Source: Lentimonas sp. CC4
GTDB taxonomy: Bacteria > Verrucomicrobiota > Verrucomicrobiia > Opitutales > Coraliomargaritaceae
DNA: 64,000 nucleotides
Reading direction: 5' to 3'
Assembly: GCF_902728235.1 (NCBI RefSeq)
Contig: NZ_CACVBO010000001.1
Coordinates: 2,070,001 to 2,134,000, forward strand
How positions within the stretch are numbered: position 1 is the stretch's first letter; every line of letters begins with the position of its first letter. The position numbers and the translations under genes are program-made. The notes beneath the pieces were generated by a model. It was not told the origin of the DNA, ran no database searches, and worked only from the letters and a program-made list of their open reading frames with translations. Of this stretch, positions 16,383 to 23,643 are shown in pieces.

Positions 16383-17639
16383 CTATTTTTTCTTAGAGGC
16401 TTTCGGTTTCTTTGAAGACTTTGATTTCTGTTTTGATTTTTTTGAAGAGGTCTTTGCAGCTTTCGCCTTTTTTTGCGACTGTTTCGTTGGCTTTGGACTT
16501 CTCCCTGGAAAGGTCAGTTCGGCGACCGCGGACTTATCGAGTTCACCTAATCCGGCAGCTTTGAGCAGTTCGTATTGTGCCTTGGTCGCTTTGGCGAGCG
16601 GGAGCTTCAGCTTTTTTGTTTTGGCTAGTTCGAGGGCAATTCCGGAATCTTTGGCGGCATGTGCTGCGGAGAAATAACATTCGTGGTCGCGGTTCAGCAT
16701 GTCGGCGGCATCGGTTTCGAGCACTCGGCTGTTCGCGCCCGTTTGAGCAAACACTTTACAGAGCATCTTTAAGTCGAGCCCCAGTGCTTCACCCAGCCCA
16801 AGGCCTTCGGCTAAGGCTGCGGTATTGATGTTCATCACCATGTTGACCAGTGCTTTGACCTTGGAGGCACTGCCGCTTTCACCGACGTAGGTGAGGTCTT
16901 GGCTTAGAGCATTCAGGAGTGGTTTGGCCTTGTTAAAGACGACGGCTTGTCCGCCGATCATAAGGTAGAGTGTGCCAGAGCGTGCCTGTGGGATGGAGGA
17001 GGCCATGCAACCTTCGAGTGTGCTGGCACCGACTGCCGCGGCTTTTGCCTCGATGTCGACATGCACCTGCGGGCTGAGCGTCGCGCAGTTGATAAACAGT
17101 GTGCCAGCGGCTCCTTGTAGTAGGCTGTCTTTCTTGCTGCGGTAAATTCGTTGCATCGCGGCATCATCGGTTACGACGGTGATGACGATGTCGGACGCGG
17201 CAGTGACGGCACTGAGCTTTTTGACTGCATTGGAACTGAGCTCGTCGGCAAGTGTTGCAGCGGCATCTGAATTGATGTCGTAGAGGGCGCTAATCGTGTA
17301 GCCGCACGCGTGTAGGTGGCGCGCCATGTTCGCGCCCATGCGGCCTACGCCGACGAAGCCGACTGTCGGTTTCGGGGCTGCGACCTTCCGTTTGACTGCG
17401 ACTTTCTTCACCGCGCGCTTGATGGTGACTTTCTTAGTAGGCACTTTTTTCGCTGCCGTTTTCTTCACCGCGCGCTTGGTGGTGGCCTTCTTGGTAGGCG
17501 TCTTCTTCGCTGCGGTTTTTTTGACGGCACGCTTTGTCGTCGCTTTTTGGGTGACACGTTTAGTGATTACTTTCTTCGCTGCACGTTTGGTAGTGGCTTT
17601 CTTTGCTGGGGCTTTGGTGGCAGTGCGTTTGATTTGCAT
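16383..17639 (-). CDS. Beta-hydroxyacid dehydrogenase with histone-H1-like Lys/Ala tails
   Basis: A 418-residue protein in three parts. Residues 1-90 are a Lys/Ala/Thr/Arg-rich tail with repeated KKTAAKK and TTKRAVKK units, like the C-terminal domain of histone H1 and bacterial H1-like proteins. Residues ~91-370 are a complete 3-hydroxyisobutyrate/glyoxylate-reductase-type dehydrogenase: Rossmann GFVGVGRMGANMARHL, the substrate loop CMASSIPQARSGTL, and the catalytic Lys262 and Asn266 in KVKALVNMVMN. Residues ~375-418 are a second Lys/Ser-rich tail ending KKPKASKKK. The enzyme part should oxidise or reduce a small hydroxyacid with NAD(P). The tails should bind DNA or RNA. In eukaryotes, GLYR1/NP60 joins a related dehydrogenase to chromatin-binding domains. 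The catalytic Lys is present here. Confidence 0.9.
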   Translation of the reverse strand: MQIKRTATKAPAKKATTKRAAKKVITKRVTQKATTKRAVKKTAAKKTPTKKATTKRAVKKTAAKKVPTKKVTIKRAVKKVAVKRKVAAPKPTVGFVGVGRMGANMARHLHACGYTISALYDINSDAAATLADELSSNAVKKLSAVTAASDIVITVVTDDAAMQRIYRSKKDSLLQGAAGTLFINCATLSPQVHVDIEAKAAAVGASTLEGCMASSIPQARSGTLYLMIGGQAVVFNKAKPLLNALSQDLTYVGESGSASKVKALVNMVMNINTAALAEGLGLGEALGLDLKMLCKVFAQTGANSRVLETDAADMLNRDHECYFSAAHAAKDSGIALELAKTKKLKLPLAKATKAQYELLKAAGLGELDKSAVAELTFPGRSPKPTKQSQKKAKAAKTSSKKSKQKSKSSKKPKASKKK

Positions 17640-17814
17640 GATGGTCTATTCGTGGTGGTTCACCCGTATTATGGGGGCAAGGTATTATAGTGGGAAAAAC
17701 CGTATCGGCTTTTAGCACTTTTTCAAGGCGTTGGGCATAGATTTAGTGGAGAGGCTTTGCTTTAGAATATTACAGCCGCGAATCAAGAATTGTGAATTTT
17801 CACTCACCCCATTC

Positions 17815-17918
17815 GGGAGGGACGAGCTCCGCCTCGTCTTGCGTCGTGCTAGTGCAGAGGATCTGTGCTTTGGCTCGGTGCTGAGGCTCGGCGGACGGCG
17901 CGGAGGCCATCCCTCCCA
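17815..17918 (+). repeat. Dispersed GGGAGGGA repeat, copy A
   Basis: A ~104-bp intergenic element starting GGGAGGGACGAGCTCCGCCT and ending CGGAGGCCATCCCTCCCA, so its ends form GGGAGGGA/TCCCTCCC inverted repeats. A near-identical copy B follows 121 bases later, and related copies lie at 19472, 44243 and (partial) 50402. The rest of the 460-bp gap between the dehydrogenase and moeA (17640-18101) holds nothing else I can identify. Confidence 0.9.
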
Positions 17919-17935
17919 CTGTGTGTTGTGATTTC

Positions 17936-18039
17936 GGGAGGGACGAGCTCCGCCTCGTCTTGCGGTGAGCTGGTGCAGAGGATCTGTGCTTTGGCTCGGT
18001 GCTTAGGTTCGGCGGACGGCGCGGAGGCCATCCCTCCCA
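17936..18039 (+). repeat. Dispersed GGGAGGGA repeat, copy B
   Basis: This is nearly identical to copy A and in the same orientation, separated from it by 17 unique bases. Differences cluster after CGTCTTGCG and near the central GGTGCT(T/G)AGG. The pair could recombine. Confidence 0.9.
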
Positions 18040-18101
18040 AAGTAACCCGCACATCTAGCAGATTCGCAGCGCTTTCTACTAATTAGGCTTCCCTTGAGAT
18101 A

Positions 18102-19307
18102 TTACAGCCAAGGATGGAATTCGAAGGTCTCGCCAATCGCGTAGGTCTTGGTTTCGGACGGCGGGAGCTCGATGTAGCCGTCGCTTTGTAGGATACGGAC
18201 GAGGTCGCCAGAGTTTTGTGCGGGAGTGCTGTGGGCGGTATTATTGGTGCCTAGTTTGATTGGTAGAAAGACGGTGATGTCGTCGCGGGCTTTGACGGGC
18301 TCAGCGAGTTGCACCGTGCGTCTGGTGGCATCAGTAGGTGCACCCATTGCCTGCTTGATCGCTGGTATTACGTAGTGGTGTAGTGCGACGAGTGTGGAGA
18401 GCGGATTGCCTGGTAGGGTGAATACGGCGCAGTGGCCGTTGCTCCAATAGCCAAAGGGCTTGCCTGGTTTTTGCAGCACGCCGTGGAAATGGTTTTGTAG
18501 TCCTAATTCGTCCAGAGTTGATGGGATGTAATCCTTTTTGCCCATTGAGATGCCGCCGCTAACAATGAGAAAGGTGTTTTGCTCAATCAATTCGGCCAGC
18601 TTGGTTTTAGAGATCGCGGCATCGTCGGGCAGGTGCGTGCGGTTTTGCGCGCTGAGTTGTGCGTTGGTCAATGCGGTCTCGATGGAGAGGTCGTTGGAGC
18701 GGCGGATTTGATGCGCCTGCGGTGTATTTGCGACATCGACGAGCTCGTCGCCTGTGCTGACGATGGCGATCGTTGGCATTTTCGTGACTAGTAGCTGCGC
18801 GCTACCACAGGTTGCGGCGATGGCGATTTCACGGCTGCCGATCACTGTGTTGGGTGAGAGTAGCACTTTGCCCACCGGGTGGTCGCTGCCGAGTGGATGA
18901 ATGCAGTTGCCCGATACGTGGTCGGATGCGTTCAGCAGGCGAATCGTTTGCTCGTCGATTCGTTCGGTGACTTCGTAGGGCACCACGCAGTCCGCGTCGG
19001 CGGGCACGACGGCGCCGGTCATTATTTCAGCGCAGACGTTTTGTGTTGTGCCCAGTTCGACCGGAGGCGCTCCAGCTGGGGCTTGAGCGACGATGGTAAA
19101 GGTATCGCTCTGTGTGGCGTCGGCTGCACGGATGGCATAACCGTCCATCATGGAGCGATCAAACGGGGGGAGCGGGCGGTCGGCGGTGACTGCTTCACGT
19201 AAAATACGCCCAGCGCATTTATCCAATGGGCAGCTGATGGCGGGGATGGAGGGTAGGTGCGCGTCGATGTGTTGGCGCGCAGCGGATGGGCTGATCAGTG
19301 CTTTCAT
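18102..19307 (-). CDS. moeA: Molybdopterin molybdenumtransferase
   Basis: A 401-residue enzyme that inserts molybdate into adenylylated molybdopterin to form Moco. Signature stretches are RPLPPFDRSMMDGYAIRAAD near residue 45, MTGAVVPADADCVVPYE, the MoCF-like domain with IAIVSTGDELVDV, SGGISMGKKDYIP and LPGNPLSTLVALH. The C-terminal MoeA domain IV is present. The start at 19307 (MKALISPSAA) fits the family; an earlier start adds 19 atypical residues. No other Moco gene or molybdoenzyme is in the window, so the pathway must be completed elsewhere. Confidence 0.95.
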   Translation of the reverse strand: MKALISPSAARQHIDAHLPSIPAISCPLDKCAGRILREAVTADRPLPPFDRSMMDGYAIRAADATQSDTFTIVAQAPAGAPPVELGTTQNVCAEIMTGAVVPADADCVVPYEVTERIDEQTIRLLNASDHVSGNCIHPLGSDHPVGKVLLSPNTVIGSREIAIAATCGSAQLLVTKMPTIAIVSTGDELVDVANTPQAHQIRRSNDLSIETALTNAQLSAQNRTHLPDDAAISKTKLAELIEQNTFLIVSGGISMGKKDYIPSTLDELGLQNHFHGVLQKPGKPFGYWSNGHCAVFTLPGNPLSTLVALHHYVIPAIKQAMGAPTDATRRTVQLAEPVKARDDITVFLPIKLGTNNTAHSTPAQNSGDLVRILQSDGYIELPPSETKTYAIGETFEFHPWL

Positions 19308-19471
19308 AGATGGGTGTCGGGGTGTGACTAGAGAGGCTCTTGGCAGCCGAATCAAGCTTGGCATTCGTAAGAGACTGAATTGGGGGCTGAATGCCGAAAA
19401 CTACTCACGCGCCTCATCATGTGTGAAAAGTGCCGTGGCTCATGCGGATCTGTTTAATGTGCTGGTTGCCT

Positions 19472-19578
19472 GGGGAGGGACGGCCTCTGCGCCGTCTGCC
19501 GAGCCTTAGCACAGAACGAAAGCACTCAATGTATGCGCCAGCACAACGCAAGACGAGGCGGAGACATCAGCGCTCCCG
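19472..19578 (-). repeat. Dispersed GGGAGGGA repeat, copy C (diverged, inverted)
   Basis: GGGGAGGGACGGCCTCTGCG ... AAGACGAGGCGGAG ... GCTCCCG is the reverse of copies A and B with more differences. It fills part of the 500-bp gap between moeA and the RimK-like gene, which diverge here. Confidence 0.78.
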
Positions 19579-19660
19579 AATGTCTTATGATTTAGCAATG
19601 GATATATACTCTGTAGGCACCCGTGAGGGGCGGAAGCGTTATAGAACGATGTGTGCTTGT

Positions 19661-19695
19661 GGCCTTTGCGCGGTCTTCGCGAGCAAAGCCCCTAC
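19661..19695 (-). repeat. Dispersed GTAGGGGCTTTGC repeat, inverted copy
   Basis: GGCCTTTGCGCGGTCTTCG then GAGCAAAGCCCCTAC. Related copies are at 28427, 46752-46880 and 61690. The remainder of 19579-19814 is AT-richer and probably carries the promoter of the following operon, but I see no convincing boxes. Confidence 0.7.
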
Positions 19696-19814
19696 GCTGG
19701 AGTCGCGACATACCTCGAAGGCACCTTTTACAAATTAGAATGCACCAAAATATATATTAATGAAGTGCGTATATTTAGCTTTCATTCTTAAAAATAAAGG
19801 ATGCTATTAGCACG

Positions 19815-21014
19815 ATGAATCTATCTATTCTCTCTTGTGCCCCGAAATGTTATTCCACTCTAAGACTGATCGAGGCTGCTAAGCAGCGAGGTCACAAAGT
19901 GAAGGTGCTGGATACCACGCGTCTGTCTCTGGAGTTGGCGCATGGTGAGCCAGATTTATATTATAAGGGGGCGCCGATTGATACACCAGATGCGATCTTG
20001 CCACGTATTGGCACTTCGTTGACACGCTACGGCACGGCTGTGGTGCGCCAATTCGAGCAGATGGACGTTTATACGCCAAATACTTCGGCGGGCATTAGTA
20101 ATTCGCGCGATAAGTTGCGCAGTCTCCAAATTCTTTCGCGCCACGATGTCGGCATCCCATTGACGGGTTACGTTAATGATAAGCGTGATGTGTCAGATGC
20201 GTTGGAACGTGTCGGCGGTGCGCCAGTGATCATTAAACTACTTGAAGGCACGCAAGGTGTCGGGGTGATTCTCGCCGATAAGCCAGAGATTGCGAAGGCG
20301 ATTATTGAGACCTTGCACAGCACCGATCAGCAAGTGTTGCTACAGAAATTCGTGGCCGAAAGTAAAGGTAAGGATGTGCGTGCCTTTGTGATTGGTGATC
20401 GTGTAGTGGCTGCGATTCGTCGCACTGCGCAGGGGCAAGAATTTCGTAGTAATGTGCACCGCGGCGGCAAGGCCGAGGCGATTGATCTCGATCCGGCATA
20501 TGCAGAAGCGGCAGTGCGTGCTGCGCAGATCATGGGGCTGCATGTGTGTGGGGTCGATATGCTGGAAGGCGCAACGGGGCCGCAGATCATGGAAGTGAAT
20601 TCATCACCGGGATTCGAAGGGATCGAGGGCGCGACTGGCCTAGATATCGCAGGCGCCGTAGTGGACTACATTGCGGATCAAGTGAAATTTCCAGACATTG
20701 ATATTCGTCAACGTTTGACGGTGAGCCGTGGTTACGGTGTGGCTGATATTCTGATTCCAGAGGGTAGTTCTTTGGTCGGTAAGACGATTGAAGAGACTGG
20801 ATTACGTGAGCAAGATGTGGTCGTGCTGACGCTGCGTCGTGGTAGTTCTGTGATTTCGAATCCGAAAGGGAGCCGTGTGCTCGAAGCGGATGATTCGTTG
20901 CTCTGTTATGGGCGCTCTGCGCATATGAAGGGCTTGATTCCCGATCAGCCGAAGAAGCGTCGTAAGCTCAAACCATTGCCGACAACATCAGTGACCGAAG
21001 GTAATACCATATGA
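19815..21014 (+). CDS. RimK-like ATP-grasp amino-acid ligase with C-terminal TrkA_C domain
   Basis: A 399-residue protein. Residues ~1-300 match RimK-type ATP-grasp ligases, which add glutamate or a similar amino acid to a protein or peptide C terminus: APKCYSTLRLIEAAKQRGH, DAILPRIGTSLTRYG, NSRDKLRSLQILSRH, the ATP-binding IIKLLEGTQGVGV and the metal-binding QIMEVNSSPGFEGIE. Residues ~307-380 then form a TrkA_C/RCK_C-like domain (ADILIPEGSSLVGKTIEE, VVVLTLRRGSSVISNP, VLEADDSLLCYG), normally a ligand-sensing module of potassium channels. Ordinary RimK stops near 300 residues. A basic tail KKRRKLKP follows. Its stop overlaps the next gene by 4 bases. Confidence 0.9.
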   Translation: MNLSILSCAPKCYSTLRLIEAAKQRGHKVKVLDTTRLSLELAHGEPDLYYKGAPIDTPDAILPRIGTSLTRYGTAVVRQFEQMDVYTPNTSAGISNSRDKLRSLQILSRHDVGIPLTGYVNDKRDVSDALERVGGAPVIIKLLEGTQGVGVILADKPEIAKAIIETLHSTDQQVLLQKFVAESKGKDVRAFVIGDRVVAAIRRTAQGQEFRSNVHRGGKAEAIDLDPAYAEAAVRAAQIMGLHVCGVDMLEGATGPQIMEVNSSPGFEGIEGATGLDIAGAVVDYIADQVKFPDIDIRQRLTVSRGYGVADILIPEGSSLVGKTIEETGLREQDVVVLTLRRGSSVISNPKGSRVLEADDSLLCYGRSAHMKGLIPDQPKKRRKLKPLPTTSVTEGNTI

Positions 21015-22087
21015 GCCGCGATGTAAGCGTTTGGGGGACTAAAACAATCGCTCTCGGTGAGCGGAAGCGATTGCAGATCCAGGTCGGTAAGAGTTTTAGT
21101 GGCTCTAATATCAATTTGCCGTTGATGGTGTGGCGTGCGCCTGAGCCTGGTCCCGTATTGGGGATTACGGCTGCGTTGCATGGCGACGAGATCAATGGCA
21201 CAGGTGCGATTCGCGGGCTGATTCAAGAGCCGCCGTTTGAATTAAAACGGGGGACGTTGATTTTGGTGCCTGTGCTGAACATTATGGGCTTTGAGCGGCA
21301 TAGTCGCTACATGCCGGATCGTCGCGATTTGAATCGCTGCTTCCCTGGGAGTGCCAAGGGGAGTTTAAGTGGGCGCTTAGGTCGCTTGATTTTTGACGAA
21401 GTGGTGAGCCGCTGCGACTATTTGGTCGATTTACATACAGCAGCGGTGCGTCGCACGAATTTTCCCAATGTGCGCGCGGATTGTAATAATCCAGATTGCG
21501 AGCGCTTGGCGAAGTCGTTTGGCTGCGAGGTGGTGGTGAATGGAACTGGACCTGATGGTTCATTGCGTAAGACTTCGGTCGAAGCAGGGGTTCCCACCAT
21601 TGTGGTCGAGGCGGGTGAAGTGTGGAAAGTGGAGCCTGCGGTGCAGGATCTAACGATGCGCGGAATTTTGAATGTATTGACAGAGCTAAAGATGATCGAA
21701 AGTGCCGCCTATGAGGCACCGCCGCATCAGATCGTGGTCGAAGAGACGCGTTGGGTGCGTTCGGAGACTGGAGGCTTTCTCCATTTTCACGTAGCTCCAG
21801 GCGAGGCGGTTGTTAAGGATCAAGCTGTGGCGAGTAGCACGAGTTTGTTAGGCAAAGAGAATGAGGTGATTCGTAGTCCGCATGATGGAATCGTGATGGG
21901 CATGACGACCATGCCTGCCGTTGGTCCGGGAGATCCTGTGGTGCATATCGCATTGCATGCGACGAAACGATCGCAGCGTAATATTGAAGCGAGTATTGAT
22001 GGCCTAGAAGAAGGCACCATTGAGACTGATATTCGGTCACAATTGGCGACGAATATTACCGTCAGTGATTTGGAGGAAGATGTATGA
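21011..22087 (+). CDS. Succinylglutamate desuccinylase/aspartoacylase-type metallo-deacylase
   Basis: A 358-residue zinc enzyme of the AstE/AspA (M14-like) family, which removes acyl groups from amino acids or peptides. Zinc ligands are visible: His57 and Glu60 in AALHGDEINGTGAI, and a later His in YLVDLHTAAV. PDRRDLNRCFPG is the family's substrate-binding stretch, and the catalytic Glu is probably in TIVVEAGEVWKVE. From about residue 245 a biotinyl-like beta domain follows (GGFLHFHVAPGEAVVKDQ, SPHDGIVMGMTTMPAVGPGD), seen in the long AstE-like subfamily. It is coupled by overlaps to the ligase before it and the protease after it, suggesting all three act on one substrate. Confidence 0.9.
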   Translation: MSRDVSVWGTKTIALGERKRLQIQVGKSFSGSNINLPLMVWRAPEPGPVLGITAALHGDEINGTGAIRGLIQEPPFELKRGTLILVPVLNIMGFERHSRYMPDRRDLNRCFPGSAKGSLSGRLGRLIFDEVVSRCDYLVDLHTAAVRRTNFPNVRADCNNPDCERLAKSFGCEVVVNGTGPDGSLRKTSVEAGVPTIVVEAGEVWKVEPAVQDLTMRGILNVLTELKMIESAAYEAPPHQIVVEETRWVRSETGGFLHFHVAPGEAVVKDQAVASSTSLLGKENEVIRSPHDGIVMGMTTMPAVGPGDPVVHIALHATKRSQRNIEASIDGLEEGTIETDIRSQLATNITVSDLEEDV

Positions 22088-22524
22088 AGGACTTAACAAT
22101 TATTGGTTGGCGCGAGTGGGTCGAGTTACCTGAGTGGGGCATGCGTATCCGCGCAAAGGCTGATACTGGCGCAAAAAGCAGTGCAATCGATTGCGCTGAG
22201 ATCGTTGAACTCCCGGACGAGCGCGTTCGGTTCACCGTGCGTCTGTCTCGAAACAAAGATCGTCTTGTCACCTTGGAAGCTCCGATCAAATTACGTAAGC
22301 GTGTGCGCAGTAGCACAGGACAGGGGCATGACCGTATTTTTGTGGAGACGACGCTTCGTCTCGGTGAGTCTGAGCAAACGATTCTGGTAAACCTGGTGTG
22401 CCGCAAGAATATGATCCATCGCATGTTGCTCGGTCGTGAGACATTGGGCGGTGCGTTTCTTGTTGATTCTTCAGTCGACCACTGGGCGACACCGAAGAAA
22501 CCGGGTGCCTCTCGTATTAAGTGA
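22084..22524 (+). CDS. RimB-like retropepsin-type protease (RimK-associated)
   Basis: A 146-residue protein of the family often labelled 'ATP-dependent zinc protease' (PF05618), now seen as retropepsin-like. The single aspartic motif is Asp27-Thr-Gly-Ala in IRAKADTGAKSSAIDC. The second half has ILVNLVCRKNMIHRMLLGRE and FLVDSS, completing one retropepsin lobe, so it should act as a dimer. In Pseudomonas the rimABK operon couples such a protease (RimB) with RimK to control ribosomal protein glutamylation. The same pairing is seen here, with a four-base overlap to the deacylase gene. Confidence 0.88.
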   Translation: MKDLTIIGWREWVELPEWGMRIRAKADTGAKSSAIDCAEIVELPDERVRFTVRLSRNKDRLVTLEAPIKLRKRVRSSTGQGHDRIFVETTLRLGESEQTILVNLVCRKNMIHRMLLGRETLGGAFLVDSSVDHWATPKKPGASRIK

Positions 22525-22542
22525 CATGTAACTGAAATTAAC

Positions 22543-23523
22543 ATGACCGACAACAATTCCTGCATCCTACATGCCTGTCAGATCGAGGCGAATACTAGCA
22601 CTGATTTGACTGTTGAGGGGGTGTCTGCCAGTCTTGCTGATGAGAATTCGCTGACGTGGGTGCACCTCGATGTGACTGCTGAGGGGTGTCGCGACTGGTT
22701 GGAGCGAGAAGTCAGTTATCTGGATCCTATTTTGATCAACGCGCTGACTGCTGATGAGACACGTCCACGTCTTTTGGAAATGGAGAAGGGCGTGCTGTTG
22801 ATCCTGCGTGGCATTAACCTAAATGATAATGCTGAACCTGAGGATATGATCTCGATTCGTCTGTGGATTGATGGCTCTCGAATCATCAGCCTGAGGAGGC
22901 GTCGGTTAAAGGCGGTTCTAGACATTCGAGAGCGTTTGTCTGTTGGTCGCGGTCCGAATAGTTCAGGGGAATTTGTCACGATGCTGACCGGTCGACTCTT
23001 TGAACGCATGGAGCAGACTTTTTCTGACTTGGATGATCGCTTGGATCTTCTAGAGGAAGAGGTGATCGATTCGCCGACGAGCGATAAACGGCAGTGCATT
23101 GCTGAAATTCGCAAGGAGGCCATCTTGTTTCGTCGCTACATCGCCCCGCAAAAGGATGTGATTACGCATCTACGTGGCTGCGAACAGACGTGGTTGAAGC
23201 TCATTGATAAGCGCCGCCTACAAGAGTCGCTGGATCATGTGACTCGTTATATTGAAGATTTGGATGTGATTCGAGAGCGTGCGCAAGTCGTTAAGGATGA
23301 ACTCGTCAATGCGTTGTCGGATCGAATGAATCGGAACATGTATATGTTGTCCGTGATTGCTGCGATATTTATGCCGCTGGGGTTCTTGACCGGATTGCTT
23401 GGGATTAATGTCGGTGGTATTCCAGGCTCAGAGAACGGCAGTGCCTTTTACATCTTCTGCGGAATCTTAGGACTGATCATTGGGCTACAGGTCGTATTTT
23501 TTAAGAAGCTCAAGTGGTTTTAA
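22543..23523 (+). CDS. CorA/ZntB-type divalent metal transporter
   Basis: A 326-residue pentameric channel-type transporter. The long cytoplasmic funnel (residues 1-260) contains an extended stalk (FERMEQTFSDLDDRLDLLEEE, DLDVIRERAQVVKDELVNAL). Two C-terminal helices follow: MYMLSVIAAIFMPLGFLTGLLG and FYIFCGILGLIIGLQVVFF. The loop between them reads GINVGGIPGSEN, the ZntB form, rather than the CorA GMN selectivity motif with YGMNFE, so zinc or another metal is more likely than magnesium. It starts 18 bases after the RimB-like gene and is probably the fourth gene of that operon. Confidence 0.9.
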   Translation: MTDNNSCILHACQIEANTSTDLTVEGVSASLADENSLTWVHLDVTAEGCRDWLEREVSYLDPILINALTADETRPRLLEMEKGVLLILRGINLNDNAEPEDMISIRLWIDGSRIISLRRRRLKAVLDIRERLSVGRGPNSSGEFVTMLTGRLFERMEQTFSDLDDRLDLLEEEVIDSPTSDKRQCIAEIRKEAILFRRYIAPQKDVITHLRGCEQTWLKLIDKRRLQESLDHVTRYIEDLDVIRERAQVVKDELVNALSDRMNRNMYMLSVIAAIFMPLGFLTGLLGINVGGIPGSENGSAFYIFCGILGLIIGLQVVFFKKLKWF

Positions 23524-23643
23524 CCTGAGTTCTGTCTCTCCGTTGGTTGACGGGAATTGTAACCGCGGTGAGCCGGTATCGCTGAATTTACGGACAAAAA
23601 CGTTGAACAAAACTGTCAGGGCGGTTTCGTAGGCTAAAACTTC

